Notes: generated by a model not told the origin, from the sequence alone. A stretch of DNA of 48,992 nucleotides from Halanaerobium sp051746665 (GCA_051746665.1 JBNJFG010000009.1:1-48992), one strand, 5' to 3'; counted from the stretch's first letter, positions 35,097 to 44,482 are shown. A program made the numbers and translations.

Positions 35097-36386
35097 ATGA
35101 GTGCAAAAGTTTCAATAACCAAATTTGATTCTTTGAAAGGGAATGAAGAATTTATTGGTGGTGAATTTAAGCGCTATGATGAGGATATTTCGGCAATAAA
35201 AGAGAAATTGCGTGATGTAATTGAAAAAAGTGTGGGCAGTATTAATAATTTGATTAAAAATGGGGATCGGGTTTTGATTAAACCTAATCTGGCTTTTTTG
35301 GCACCTCCAGAAAGTTTCTCTGTTGTGGATCCCAGAGTAATTGAAGCTCTTGTTTCTCTTTTAAAAGAAGAATCAGAGGCTGGCGAAGTCTGGGTTGGAG
35401 ATAATCCTTCACTTGGTAAACATGTTGGAAGAGCAAAACCTGCTTTTAAAGCCGCAGAAATGGAACAGGCTGCCTATAGAGGTGGTGCTGACAAGGTCCT
35501 ATATTTTGATGAAGAATCTTCAATAGAAGTAGATATTCCAATGGCTAAAGTATTTAAAAAAGCCTCAGTGTTTAGACCAATAATTGATGCTGATGTTGTA
35601 ATAAATCTGCCGAAGATGAAAACTCACTTAGGTGGAACTGTTACTTTAGGTTTAAAAAACTGGCAGGGTATTATACCTAATGTCCATCCTTCTGGTCAGC
35701 AGCAGGATACTCATAGAATAGATCTTGATCAAAAAATAGCGGATCTTTTACGGATTAGAAAAGCAGACTTAACAATTGTCGATGGAATAATTGCGATGGA
35801 AGGCCAGGGTCCTCATGCAGGTACTCCTTTAGAAATGAATCTCTTAATTGCTGGAGAAGATACTGTAGCAGTTGATGCTCTTACTTCATATATCATGGGC
35901 TATGAGCCTCATGAAGTGCCATCAACTCAGATAGCTTTTTCTGAAGGACAGGGAGAAATGAGATTAGATAAAATTGAAGTTGATGGAGTTGATGTTGAGA
36001 GTGTAAGAAGGTTCTTTAAAAGACCAGCCAGTAATCCAGTTGGCCTAATACCTGGAATTGATGTTTTAATTCAGCAGACCTGTCCTGGTTGTTATAAATA
36101 TATAAGGGGAGCTTTAGACAGCTTTAAGCAGGGTGTAGATACTGATAAATTTGTTGAAGAAAATGGTGAAACATTAATAATTGCAGGTGGAGTTCCTTCT
36201 TTAGATTATACTGATGCAGAAGGTAAACATTTATTTGTAATTGGTGACTGCTGGAAAAAATTTGAATCACGTGGAGAAGTAGAAAAAGCTATGGAAGTTG
36301 CAGAAACAGTTACAGAATATCCTGGCTGTGCTCCAATTTATGTATTTGCTCAATTAAATACTGATTTATCTGCAATGAATGCTTAA
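35097..36386 (+). CDS. DUF362 domain protein
   Basis: A 429-residue protein of the DUF362 family. It shows NGDRVLIKPNLAFLAPPE near residue 56, VWVGDNPSLG near 98, VINLPKMKTHLGGTVTLGLKNWQG near 168 and the second-half block with VDALTSYIMGYEPHEVP near 260. Many relatives carry a ferredoxin domain, but this one does not. A TCPGCYKY motif near 325 may be redox-active. The family has no agreed function. The ATG follows AAAGGGGG. Confidence 0.85.
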   Translation: MSAKVSITKFDSLKGNEEFIGGEFKRYDEDISAIKEKLRDVIEKSVGSINNLIKNGDRVLIKPNLAFLAPPESFSVVDPRVIEALVSLLKEESEAGEVWVGDNPSLGKHVGRAKPAFKAAEMEQAAYRGGADKVLYFDEESSIEVDIPMAKVFKKASVFRPIIDADVVINLPKMKTHLGGTVTLGLKNWQGIIPNVHPSGQQQDTHRIDLDQKIADLLRIRKADLTIVDGIIAMEGQGPHAGTPLEMNLLIAGEDTVAVDALTSYIMGYEPHEVPSTQIAFSEGQGEMRLDKIEVDGVDVESVRRFFKRPASNPVGLIPGIDVLIQQTCPGCYKYIRGALDSFKQGVDTDKFVEENGETLIIAGGVPSLDYTDAEGKHLFVIGDCWKKFESRGEVEKAMEVAETVTEYPGCAPIYVFAQLNTDLSAMNA

Positions 36387-36423
36387 TAATTTAAAATTTT
36401 AAATGTTAAAGTTTTAAATTTAA

Positions 36424-36449
36424 AAGGGGGTGCAAAAAAGCACCCTCTT
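36424..36449. terminator. bidirectional terminator between DUF362 and the antiporter gene
   Basis: The core arms gggtgc and gcaccc pair around a six-A loop, with further A-T and G-U pairs outside. On the minus strand the hairpin is followed by a short T-run. It separates the convergent genes. Confidence 0.75.
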
Positions 36450-36519
36450 AAAAAAATAGAATTTAAAATAAAAATATAAAATAAATTATATCAAAACATA
36501 AGTTTGCGACATAGGGTTG

Positions 36520-37875
36520 TCACCTGTCTGTGTTATGCTCTAAATAGGTGACTAAAAGATTAGATAAAGGCATTAACAATGGAAAAAAAGCAAAAGGTAG
36601 ATATTCTACTGTATTAACTCCCAAAACCGCAGTCATCATTAAAGCGTTTACGTTCCAGGGAATTAATGGTGAAAATATCAAACCTGAATCTCCAACTGCT
36701 CTTGCCAGATCTTTTCTTTCTAAATTCATTTGATCATAGTTTTCACCAAGCATTTTAGCAGGTAAAAACACGCCAAGAAACTGATTACAGCCTAAAGTAG
36801 CTGAAACAATACCAGCAAAAAGGGTAACAGCCACCAGATGTATTTTTTTCTTTATTAGATGTAAAAATGGCCTTATTATACTGTTTAATACACCTAATTT
36901 TTCTAATAAACCACCTAAAAGCACAGCAAAAACAATCAGAGAAATTAGTTCCAACATACTTGTCAGGCCACCACGTGCTAGAATATTATCTATAAATTCG
37001 ATACCGGTTCTCTGATTAATACCTCTAAACATTATATTTAAAAGTCCTGACCAGCTCTTTTCTGTTAAAATTATTCCTACAGCTAAAGAGAAAAGAATAT
37101 TTAAAGCTAAATTAATAATTGTTGGAATTTTAAATGCTGCTAATATAATTATTAAAACTGGTGGTAAAAGCAGCAAAAATGAAATCTGAAAATTATTTTG
37201 AAGCATTTCACTTAAAGAAATTAAATCAGCTGCAGCAGTATCATTAGAAAAACTTGCCAGTCCAATTATTAAAAAAGTAATAGCTGTAATTATGTAAGGT
37301 AAAACTGCAGTCTTAAACATATGATATATCATATCCATTACTTCAGATTCAGAAACATGAGCTGTAATTATTGCAATAGAAGAAACTGGTGACATTCTAT
37401 CTCCAACATAAGACCCAGAAATTATTGCACCAGCAGCCAGAGCTAGATTAAGCCCCATTGTCTGGGCGATGCTGATTAAAGCAAGGCCAATTGTACTTGC
37501 AGTACCAACTGCTGTTCCAACAGCCATTGAAACCATAGAAGTAGAAATAAAAGATAAAATGAAAAAATATTTAGGACTGATAGTTTTCAAGCCATAATAA
37601 ATCATTGTTGGCACAGTTCCAACAGCAATCCAGAGAGCTATCATCATCCCCAATAAAAATAAGATTAAAACAACATTACCAATGTTTCTAAAACTGGAAA
37701 AGAGCATATCTTCTATCTCTTTCCATTTGTATCCCCATATTAAAGCCAGGCTGATAATAATCATTATTTCAAAAAATAAAGCAATTTGGATTGGTGCATT
37801 CCAGTATAAAACTGAAAGTAAGATTAAAACAGCCATTGTAATAACAGGAATTATTGCCTGTTTAAAAGTTAACAT
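36520..37875 (-). CDS. Na+/H+ antiporter, NhaC family
   Basis: A 451-residue membrane protein with about twelve helices. SMVSMAVGTAVGTASTIGLALISIA near residue 120 and AGAIISGSYVGDRMSPVSSIAIITAH near 155 are the transport-core stretches of NhaC carriers. GCNQFLGVFLPAKMLGENY is near 365. It should expel Na+ in exchange for H+, which suits a salt-adapted anaerobe, though malate-lactate antiport also occurs in this family. The start is the ATG giving MLTFKQA, 6 bases after GGGGGAA; a TTG five codons upstream overlaps that site. Confidence 0.88.
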   Translation of the reverse strand: MLTFKQAIIPVITMAVLILLSVLYWNAPIQIALFFEIMIIISLALIWGYKWKEIEDMLFSSFRNIGNVVLILFLLGMMIALWIAVGTVPTMIYYGLKTISPKYFFILSFISTSMVSMAVGTAVGTASTIGLALISIAQTMGLNLALAAGAIISGSYVGDRMSPVSSIAIITAHVSESEVMDMIYHMFKTAVLPYIITAITFLIIGLASFSNDTAAADLISLSEMLQNNFQISFLLLLPPVLIIILAAFKIPTIINLALNILFSLAVGIILTEKSWSGLLNIMFRGINQRTGIEFIDNILARGGLTSMLELISLIVFAVLLGGLLEKLGVLNSIIRPFLHLIKKKIHLVAVTLFAGIVSATLGCNQFLGVFLPAKMLGENYDQMNLERKDLARAVGDSGLIFSPLIPWNVNALMMTAVLGVNTVEYLPFAFFPLLMPLSNLLVTYLEHNTDR

Positions 37876-37989
37876 ATTTATTTCCCCCAAATTTGTTTAT
37901 TTTTGAATTAGCATTAATCATACTATATAATTAATTATTAAGATATGTCAATGTTTTTGATAAATATTCCAATCTAGAAAGGAAGCTGA

Positions 37990-39450
37990 ATGATAAAAAA
38001 TCTAATTATATTACCTAACCAACTTTTTAAAGAAATTGAAACTATGGAAATAGAAAATATTATTTTTTATGAAGCAGAAGAATATTTTTTAAAATATAAT
38101 TACAACAAGAAAAAAATAATTCTGCATCGAGCTTCAATGCAAAAATTTTATGATGAATTAAAAAATGAAAATAAAAACAAAAAAACAGGAATCACTTATT
38201 TTAATTATAAGACTGAACTTAAAGAAATAATTAAAGACTTTGACTCTTTAAGCATTTTTGATCCAATTAATAAGGGTATAAAAAAGAAAATAAAAGATCT
38301 TTGTTCAGCTTTAGATATAGATTTAAGCATACTTGAAAGTCCTAATTTTTTAAGCTCGAATAAGGAGAATAAAGAATTTTTTAAAGATAACGATTTTTTT
38401 CAGCATAAATATTATCAGATGCAGCGTAAAAGATTGAATATTCTTCTTGATGCAGATGGAAAACCTGAAGGAGGAAAGTGGAGCTTTGATTCTAAAAACA
38501 GAAAGAAGTTCCCCAAAGATGTTGAAATTCCGCCGCTGCCTGAATTCAATAACCAGTATCTTAAAGAAGCGAAAAGTTATACAGCAGAAAATTTTGCTGA
38601 TAATCCAGGTAATTTAGAAAACTTTTGCTATCCAATCAGCCGCAGAGAAGCTGAAGAACTTTTAAATGATTTTATTGAAAATAAATTAGAAAAATTCGGC
38701 AGCTATCAAGATGGATTTGAAAAAGAGATAATTTTTGGATTTCACTCCTTAATTTCTTCTAGTTTAAATATTGGACTTTTAAATCCCAAGCAGGTAGTAG
38801 ATAAAGTCCTTAATTATTATAATGAAAATGAAATTCCTCTTGCCTCTGTAGAAGGTTTTATTAGACAAATTATTGGCTGGCGAGAATATGTGAGAGCAAT
38901 TTATCAATTAGAATCAGAAAAAATGATTAAAAGCAACTTTTTTAAGCATCAGCGGGACTTCCCTCAAAAATTTTACCGAGCTGAATCAGAAATTGAAGTT
39001 TTAGATGATTCTATAAAAAAAGCTGTAGATTATGCTTATTCACACCATATTGAACGATTAATGGTGCTTGGTAATTTCTTTTTGCTGTGTGAATTAGATA
39101 AAGATCAGGTATTTAAATGGTTTATGGAAATGTATATTGATGCTTATGAATGGGTTATGTTTGCAAATGTGTACGGGATGAGTCAGTATTCTTACCCTGA
39201 AATGATGACTAAGCCCTATATTTCATCAAGTAATTATATATTAAAAATGAGTCATTATAAAAAAGGAGAATGGTCAAAAATTTGGGATGGTCTTTACTGG
39301 CACTTTATTTCTAAAAATAAAGATAAATTTTCTGACAACCCAAGAATGTCCCTAATGCTATCACTTTTAGATAGAATGGATCAGGAAAAATTAAAAAATC
39401 ATATTAAAAGAGCAGATAAATTTTTGGAAAAATTAAATTCAAATAAATAA
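37990..39450 (+). CDS. cryptochrome/photolyase-like protein (FeS-BCP lineage)
   Basis: A 486-residue flavoprotein of the deoxyribodipyrimidine photolyase-related group. It has an N-terminal Rossmann half with IILPNQLF near residue 6, the long helical FAD-binding half with GFIRQIIGWREYVRAIY near 292, and the closing NVYGMSQYSYPEMMTKPYISSSNYILKMSHY near 393. Related enzymes bind FAD and a 4Fe-4S cluster and repair (6-4) photoproducts. Here the region that holds cluster cysteines reads MSHYKKGEWSKIWDGLYW with none, and only FLLC near 360 remains. The product may act without a cluster. The start follows AGGAAGC. Confidence 0.85.
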   Translation: MIKNLIILPNQLFKEIETMEIENIIFYEAEEYFLKYNYNKKKIILHRASMQKFYDELKNENKNKKTGITYFNYKTELKEIIKDFDSLSIFDPINKGIKKKIKDLCSALDIDLSILESPNFLSSNKENKEFFKDNDFFQHKYYQMQRKRLNILLDADGKPEGGKWSFDSKNRKKFPKDVEIPPLPEFNNQYLKEAKSYTAENFADNPGNLENFCYPISRREAEELLNDFIENKLEKFGSYQDGFEKEIIFGFHSLISSSLNIGLLNPKQVVDKVLNYYNENEIPLASVEGFIRQIIGWREYVRAIYQLESEKMIKSNFFKHQRDFPQKFYRAESEIEVLDDSIKKAVDYAYSHHIERLMVLGNFFLLCELDKDQVFKWFMEMYIDAYEWVMFANVYGMSQYSYPEMMTKPYISSSNYILKMSHYKKGEWSKIWDGLYWHFISKNKDKFSDNPRMSLMLSLLDRMDQEKLKNHIKRADKFLEKLNSNK

Positions 39451-39513
39451 TAATATTTAGAAGATAATCTATTTGATTTGATGTTAACTATCAGAGAAAA
39501 GAGGCGCCCAAAA

Positions 39514-40740
39514 ATGATTAACAACCTTGATTTAAAAAGTGTTTTAGATAATATGAATATCGGCGTAATATTAGTTGATGATCAAGAAAAAATTATACAT
39601 ATTAATAAATTGTTGACTGAAATAACAGGATACAGCAAAGCTGATGTATCTAATTTAGATGACTGTTTTAAATTAGCTTTTATAGATCCTGAAGAAAGAG
39701 GCAGTATAGAAGAAATCTTTGATTTTCATTTAGAAAATGATAAATATTTTGATGAAATTTTTAAAATAGAAACTAAATCAGGTCAGCTAAAAGATTTAAA
39801 ATTCAAAGTAAATAAACTGCCTAATAATTATCTGCTGATTAATGTGATAGATGTTAGTGAAGAAATTTATCGAAAAAAAGAAATTAAAATAATTAAAGAT
39901 CGGCTTGAAATAGCAGTTGAAGCAGCTAATATAGGGATCTGGGATTGGTATATGCAGACTGATGATTGTTATTATAATAAAAACTGGGCAGAAATGCTTG
40001 GTTACAAATTAGAAGAAATTGAACAAAAACCTCATACCTGGGAAAATTTAGTTCATCCAGAAGATAAAGATAAAATTGCAAAGAAAATGAATAAACATTT
40101 TCAGGGGTTAAATGATATTTATATGACTGAACATCGTTTAAGAACTAAGTCTGGAGAATATATCTGGGTCAAAGATATTGGAAAAGTTGTGGAAACTGAT
40201 GAAAACGGAAATATATTAAGAGCTACAGGGGTCCACCTTAATATAGATTCCTACAAAAAACGGCAGCAGCAGATTGAATTCCTTTCTTTTCATGATGAAT
40301 TAACTGGATTATATAATCGCCGCTATCTCCAAAATGAATTAAAACGCCTAAATGGATCAAGAAAATATCCAATCAGTATTATTGTAGGTGATCTTGATAA
40401 CCTTAAAGATGTTAATGATAGTTTTGGTCACGGTATTGGTGATCAATATCTTAAAAAAACTGCCGGTTTACTAAAGGAAGTTTTACGGAATGAAGATATA
40501 ATTGCCCGAACTGGGGGAGATGAATTTGTAGTACTGCTGCTTCAAACAAATAAATTTACTGTTAAAAAGATCTGCAATAGAATTAAAGAAGAATTTGAAA
40601 AATATAATAGACAAAAATGCTTGCTAAAAGATCTTTCAATTTCTTTAGGAAGTTCTACTGCTGAAAGCTCTACAGATAATTTAAACATTGCTTATGAGCA
40701 GGCAGACAAAAAAATGTATATTAATAAAAGAAGCAAGTAG
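39514..40740 (+). CDS. PAS-PAS-GGDEF diguanylate cyclase
   Basis: A 408-residue predicted cyclic di-GMP synthase. A first PAS domain covers ~5-105. A second, of the PAS_3 type, has ANIGIWDWYMQTDD near 140 and PHTWENLVHPEDK near 176. The GGDEF domain is at ~250-408 with intact TGGDEF near 332-337 and RNED as an inhibitory site five residues ahead. No membrane segment is visible. The start giving MINNLDLK, about 9 bases after AGAGG, is chosen over an upstream ATG. Confidence 0.9.
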   Translation: MINNLDLKSVLDNMNIGVILVDDQEKIIHINKLLTEITGYSKADVSNLDDCFKLAFIDPEERGSIEEIFDFHLENDKYFDEIFKIETKSGQLKDLKFKVNKLPNNYLLINVIDVSEEIYRKKEIKIIKDRLEIAVEAANIGIWDWYMQTDDCYYNKNWAEMLGYKLEEIEQKPHTWENLVHPEDKDKIAKKMNKHFQGLNDIYMTEHRLRTKSGEYIWVKDIGKVVETDENGNILRATGVHLNIDSYKKRQQQIEFLSFHDELTGLYNRRYLQNELKRLNGSRKYPISIIVGDLDNLKDVNDSFGHGIGDQYLKKTAGLLKEVLRNEDIIARTGGDEFVVLLLQTNKFTVKKICNRIKEEFEKYNRQKCLLKDLSISLGSSTAESSTDNLNIAYEQADKKMYINKRSK

Positions 40741-40745
40741 ATATT

Positions 40746-40772
40746 AAATAGTCGGAATTTCCGGCTATTTTA
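40746..40772 (+). terminator. rho-independent terminator after the PAS-PAS-GGDEF gene
   Basis: The ten-base arms aaatagtcgg and ccggctattt pair with a single G-U around a five-base loop, followed by T-rich sequence. Confidence 0.85.
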
Positions 40773-40872
40773 CATTTAATCAATAAATATGGCTTTAATT
40801 TTACAAATTAAGCTTTAAGTGATAAAATTACATCAATTTATAATAGATTATGTTATATTAATAAAAAGAAGC

Positions 40873-40934
40873 ATTGATTAGATAGTAGTATTGATTAGGG
40901 AGTAGTATTAATTAGATAGTAATATTGATTAGAG
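40873..40934. repeat. 17-bp minisatellite, three and a half copies
   Basis: Units begin at 40873, 40890, 40907 and 40924 with the consensus attgattagatagtagt. The second and third differ by one to three bases and the last is truncated after 11. The array ends 42 bases ahead of the ATP-grasp start codon, inside its likely promoter or leader. The rest of 40773-40976 is A/T-rich with no gene. Confidence 0.85.
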
Positions 40935-40976
40935 TAATTTTTAAAATCATTGAGGAGTAGAGAAAGGGAGGATTTT

Positions 40977-42137
40977 ATGAATTTTGTATTTTTATCACCT
41001 TATTTTCCAAATAATTTTTATAATTTTTGTGTGGGAATGAAAGAAGCAGGAATCAATGTTCTAGCTATTGGAGATTTAGCTTATGATGAATTAAGGACTG
41101 AACTTAAAGATGCACTGACAGAATATTATCGAGTAGATAATATGGAGGATTATTCTCAAATGCAAAAAGCCTGCGGCTATTTTACTTACAAATATGGTAA
41201 AATTGATCGCATTGAATCTAATAATGAATACTGGCTGGAAACAGATGCTCGGTTGAGAAAAGATTTTAATGTAAAAGGTTTAAAAATTGATGATATTCAA
41301 GCTATGAAGTATAAATCTAAAATGAAAGAGGTCTTTAATGAAGCTGGTTTAAATACAGCTCGAGGAAAGGTCGTTGACAATTTAGAGGAAGCTGAGGAAT
41401 TTATTGGAGAAGTTGGTTATCCAGTAGTTGTTAAACCTGATAATGGGGTGGGAGCTGCTGATACTTATAAGATAAATAATCAGGGAGAATTGGTAGATTT
41501 CTTTGAAAATAAATTAGCGCTTGATTATATAATGGAAGAATACGTTAATGGTAAAATTTATACTTTTGATGGCCTGACTGATCAAAATGGAAATATTGTT
41601 TTTTCATCTTCAATGGTATTTAATGATGGAATTATGGAAACAGTTAATAATGGCCTGGATATGTTCTATTATATACCAAGAGAGCTTCCAGCAGATATAG
41701 TAGAAGTTGGCCGTAAAACTGTAGAGGCCTTTGGCTTAAAAGAAAGATTCTTTCATTTTGAATATTTTAAAATGGATGACGGCAGGATTGTGGCTTTAGA
41801 AGTTAATGTTAGACCTCCAGGTGGGCTGACTCTTGATATGTTTAACTATGCTAATGATATTGATGTTTATAGAGAATATGCCAGAGTAGTTCAGCACAAT
41901 ATTTTCGATGCTGATATCAAAAGAAAATATAATTGTTTCTATATAGGTAGAAAAAACTTTATTGATTATAAGTATTCAGTAGATGAATTAATTAATAATT
42001 TTGGAGAATATGTAATTCGTCATGAAGAAATTTCTCCTATTCTGGCACCTGCAATTGGAGATTATGGTATTATTTTACGAACAGAAAATATTGAAAAAGG
42101 TAAAAAGATAGTTGAATATGCAATAGAGCATGCTTAG
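40977..42137 (+). CDS. ATP-grasp ligase of unknown substrate
   Basis: A 386-residue ATP-grasp protein. The N-terminal Rossmann-like pre-domain begins FVFLSPYFPNNFYNF. The ATP-binding lobe has VGYPVVVKPDNGVGA near residue 146 and MEEYVNGKIYTFDG near 189, and the metal-binding end reads ALEVNVRPPGGLTLD near 273. These enzymes join a carboxylate, through an acyl phosphate, to an amine or thiol. The start is the ATG after GGGAGG giving MNFVFLSP, nine codons inside the longest frame. An esterase gene follows 17 bases later, so the two are an operon. Confidence 0.85.
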   Translation: MNFVFLSPYFPNNFYNFCVGMKEAGINVLAIGDLAYDELRTELKDALTEYYRVDNMEDYSQMQKACGYFTYKYGKIDRIESNNEYWLETDARLRKDFNVKGLKIDDIQAMKYKSKMKEVFNEAGLNTARGKVVDNLEEAEEFIGEVGYPVVVKPDNGVGAADTYKINNQGELVDFFENKLALDYIMEEYVNGKIYTFDGLTDQNGNIVFSSSMVFNDGIMETVNNGLDMFYYIPRELPADIVEVGRKTVEAFGLKERFFHFEYFKMDDGRIVALEVNVRPPGGLTLDMFNYANDIDVYREYARVVQHNIFDADIKRKYNCFYIGRKNFIDYKYSVDELINNFGEYVIRHEEISPILAPAIGDYGIILRTENIEKGKKIVEYAIEHA

Positions 42138-42154
42138 AAGGGAGTAGAGATTAG

Positions 42155-42904
42155 ATGAAAATTGAATATAGAAATTTTTATAGTTCAAATTTAAATAGAG
42201 AAATGCCATTTAAGATTTATGGACATGCCGGTAAACCAGTGCTTGTCTTCCCCTCATCAGGAGGAAGTTTTCATGAATATGAAGATTTCGGGATGATTGA
42301 TGCGATCTGGCCTTATTTAGAAAATGGTGAGCTAACAGTTTATACAGTCAGCAGTGTTGATAATGAGTCCTGGCTTAATTATGAAATGCATCCTCATGAT
42401 AAAGCAGTAATTCACAACAGCTATGATAATTATATAATAGATGAGATGCTGCCTTTTATTAAATATCATTCTAACTGGCAGGGAGGTATGATTAGTTCAG
42501 GCTGCAGCATGGGTGCTTATCATGCAGCAAATTTTTATTTCCGACATCCTGATGCTTTTGATACTGCTATAGCATTAAGTGGTATTTATGATGCCCGATT
42601 TTTTACTGGTGGTTATATAGACCAGGAAGTTTATTTAAATTCACCGGTAGATTATTTAAAAGAGCTGGAAGATGACTGGTATTTAAATCATTACCGTAAA
42701 AATGATTTAGTTATCTGTGCCGGTCAGGGAAGATGGGAAGAAGATACTTTAAGAGATACCAGACTTTTAGATACTATACTTGCAGAAAAAAACATACCTG
42801 CCTGGTTTGATTACTGGGGATATGATGTAGATCATGACTGGCCCGCTTGGAGAGAGCAGATGCCGTATTTTGTAGAACTTTTAAAAGAAAAAAATATTAT
42901 TTAA
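42155..42904 (+). CDS. esterase-family alpha/beta hydrolase
   Basis: This 249-residue protein matches the putative esterase (EstD/FrmB-like) family. The nucleophile is in SSGCSMGAYHAA near residue 114, the strand VLVFPSSGGSF is near 30, and the acid/histidine region is probably GYDVDHDWPAW near 230. It lacks a signal peptide. Coupling to the ATP-grasp gene upstream suggests it removes or transfers an acyl group in the same small-molecule pathway. That is inference from position. Confidence 0.82.
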   Translation: MKIEYRNFYSSNLNREMPFKIYGHAGKPVLVFPSSGGSFHEYEDFGMIDAIWPYLENGELTVYTVSSVDNESWLNYEMHPHDKAVIHNSYDNYIIDEMLPFIKYHSNWQGGMISSGCSMGAYHAANFYFRHPDAFDTAIALSGIYDARFFTGGYIDQEVYLNSPVDYLKELEDDWYLNHYRKNDLVICAGQGRWEEDTLRDTRLLDTILAEKNIPAWFDYWGYDVDHDWPAWREQMPYFVELLKEKNII

Positions 42905-42925
42905 TAAATTATCAACAAAAAAATA

Positions 42926-42950
42926 GAGCCGGGTTTTATCCCGGCTTTTC
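42926..42950 (+). terminator. rho-independent terminator after the ATP-grasp/esterase operon
   Basis: The seven-base GC-rich arms agccggg and cccggct flank a six-base loop and are followed directly by TTTCTT. Confidence 0.9.
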
Positions 42951-42987
42951 TTCATTAAAAAATTTATTAGATTAATATTGCTTATAA

Positions 42988-43127
42988 TAACTAAGTTTAA
43001 GCTAACTNNNNNNNNNNNNNNNNNNNNNNNNNNNNNNNNNNNNNNNNNNNNNNNNNNNNNNNNNNNNNNNNNNNNNNNNNNNNNNNNNNNNNNNNNNNNN
43101 NNNNNNNTAACTAAGTTTAAGCTAACT
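42988..43127. other. assembly gap (100 N) flanked by an identical 20-mer
   Basis: Bases 43008-43107 are N, exactly 100. The 20 bases before the gap (taactaagtttaagctaact) are identical to the 20 bases after it. This usually means that two contigs ended on the same word and were joined with a placeholder, so the true sequence may have one copy and no gap, or a longer repeat. The last ten bases of the repeat also form the end of the 4Fe-4S gene. Confidence 0.9.
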
Positions 43128-44367
43128 TTTTTATTATTTTTTCTAAATACCTAGATTTAAGCTGTTTACTGGCCATCATCTGTTTAATAGGTGGAAGTTT
43201 TAAAATAGCTGAAACTACAGCTGCCATTGCTCGATGACTGCCAAAAGCTTGATTTTCAAAAATAAGATTAGCTAATTTACCTCTTTCAATTGCCATTAAA
43301 ACTGTTCTGTGAACTGAATTAACTGGAGTTATGATTTCTTCTTTACGTCTTTTAAGACTGAGTGAATGATTTGGACAGGATCTAACACAGACACCACAGC
43401 CCAGACAGACGTCTTTGTCTATAACTATATTCTCACCATCTCTGGAGATTGCATCGATCGGACAGGCCTCAATACATTTGCCGCAGTCAATACAGCTTTC
43501 ATGATTAAGCTGAGGTAGATAATTAGTTGTCTGTACCGGATGCAAATTCCCGAATTTTTTTGCTGCCAATAAAGCCTCACAGCAGCAGCCGCAGCAGTTG
43601 CAGATAAAGGTGGGACTTTCACGAACATTTTCTCCACACTGGACAAGACCGTGTTCATAAGCCTGATGGAGAAGTTCTAAACCCTCTGAACTGTCAACTC
43701 GACGTGCGTGATCATGTCTGATTAAAGAATCTGCTGTATTATTAAAAGTCATGCAGATATCAAGTGGTGCGTCACAGGCCTGATCAAGATGATGCATTTT
43801 ATGTCTGCAGTAACAGGTACTGATTCCAATGTGCTCAGAAGTTTCTATAATATGGCTTGCTTTTTCAAAATCTAAAATATGAACCATATTATCCTTAGAA
43901 AGCACTTCTTCATTGACATAAACTCGACCTAATTTCGTTTCACTGGCTAAAAATAGATCTTTAATAAAATCTTCTTCAACATTTAGATATTGGTAATATA
44001 ATTCTGCCAGCAGTTTTTGATTGATATCACTGCGGGTTCTCATCATCGAAAATTCGAAAAAACCTGCCATGGGTGGTGGTAGTATATATTTTTTAACACC
44101 CTGATCCACAGAATCGAGTAATATTGCTCTTTCTGCCAGTTGATCCAGTACATTTTCTGTTTTTACTGGATCCATTTTTAAGATTTTAGCTGCTTTTTTA
44201 ACGGTAAATGGTTTTATCGGCAGTTTAGCTACTATTTTTGCTTCTTTTTCGCTGAAAAGTATGGATAGAATCTTATAAAGGGTTTCAGAAGGTGGAGCCC
44301 CCTGTGGAAATTGATTTAGTCTTTCTTCAAGATTTTTATATGCTGATTTTGCTGTTTTGTGTGACAA
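43117..44367 (-). CDS. cysteine-rich 4Fe-4S protein with N-terminal winged-helix region
   Basis: A ~416-residue protein. Residues ~45-90 look like a winged helix (PFTVKKAAKILKMDPVKTENVLDQL). The centre has CYCRHKMHHLDQAC near 187 and the unusual CNCCGCCCEALL near 257. Two ferredoxin motifs follow, CIDCGKCIEACP near 292 and CLGCGVCVRSCP near 321, enough for two 4Fe-4S clusters, with more cysteines for another. It may be an electron carrier or redox-sensing regulator. TTG 44367, six bases after AGGTG, is the likely start; the GTG at 44376 lies within that site. The stop is at the edge of the assembly gap. Confidence 0.85.
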   Translation of the reverse strand: MSHKTAKSAYKNLEERLNQFPQGAPPSETLYKILSILFSEKEAKIVAKLPIKPFTVKKAAKILKMDPVKTENVLDQLAERAILLDSVDQGVKKYILPPPMAGFFEFSMMRTRSDINQKLLAELYYQYLNVEEDFIKDLFLASETKLGRVYVNEEVLSKDNMVHILDFEKASHIIETSEHIGISTCYCRHKMHHLDQACDAPLDICMTFNNTADSLIRHDHARRVDSSEGLELLHQAYEHGLVQCGENVRESPTFICNCCGCCCEALLAAKKFGNLHPVQTTNYLPQLNHESCIDCGKCIEACPIDAISRDGENIVIDKDVCLGCGVCVRSCPNHSLSLKRRKEEIITPVNSVHRTVLMAIERGKLANLIFENQAFGSHRAMAAVVSAILKLPPIKQMMASKQLKSRYLEKIIKKLA

Positions 44368-44482
44368 AATATACACCTGCTTTCATATATATATAATTAG
44401 TTAATAATTGGTTATTTCCTTTATTTTTTTAGTTTTAAGTATTAACTTGATATAATATCATTTACTAATAAGGAGTTTTTTA

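Noticed and set aside
40860..40940. The 17-bp repeats as a CRISPR fragment
   Set aside because: The units are directly adjacent with no spacers and no cas genes nearby.
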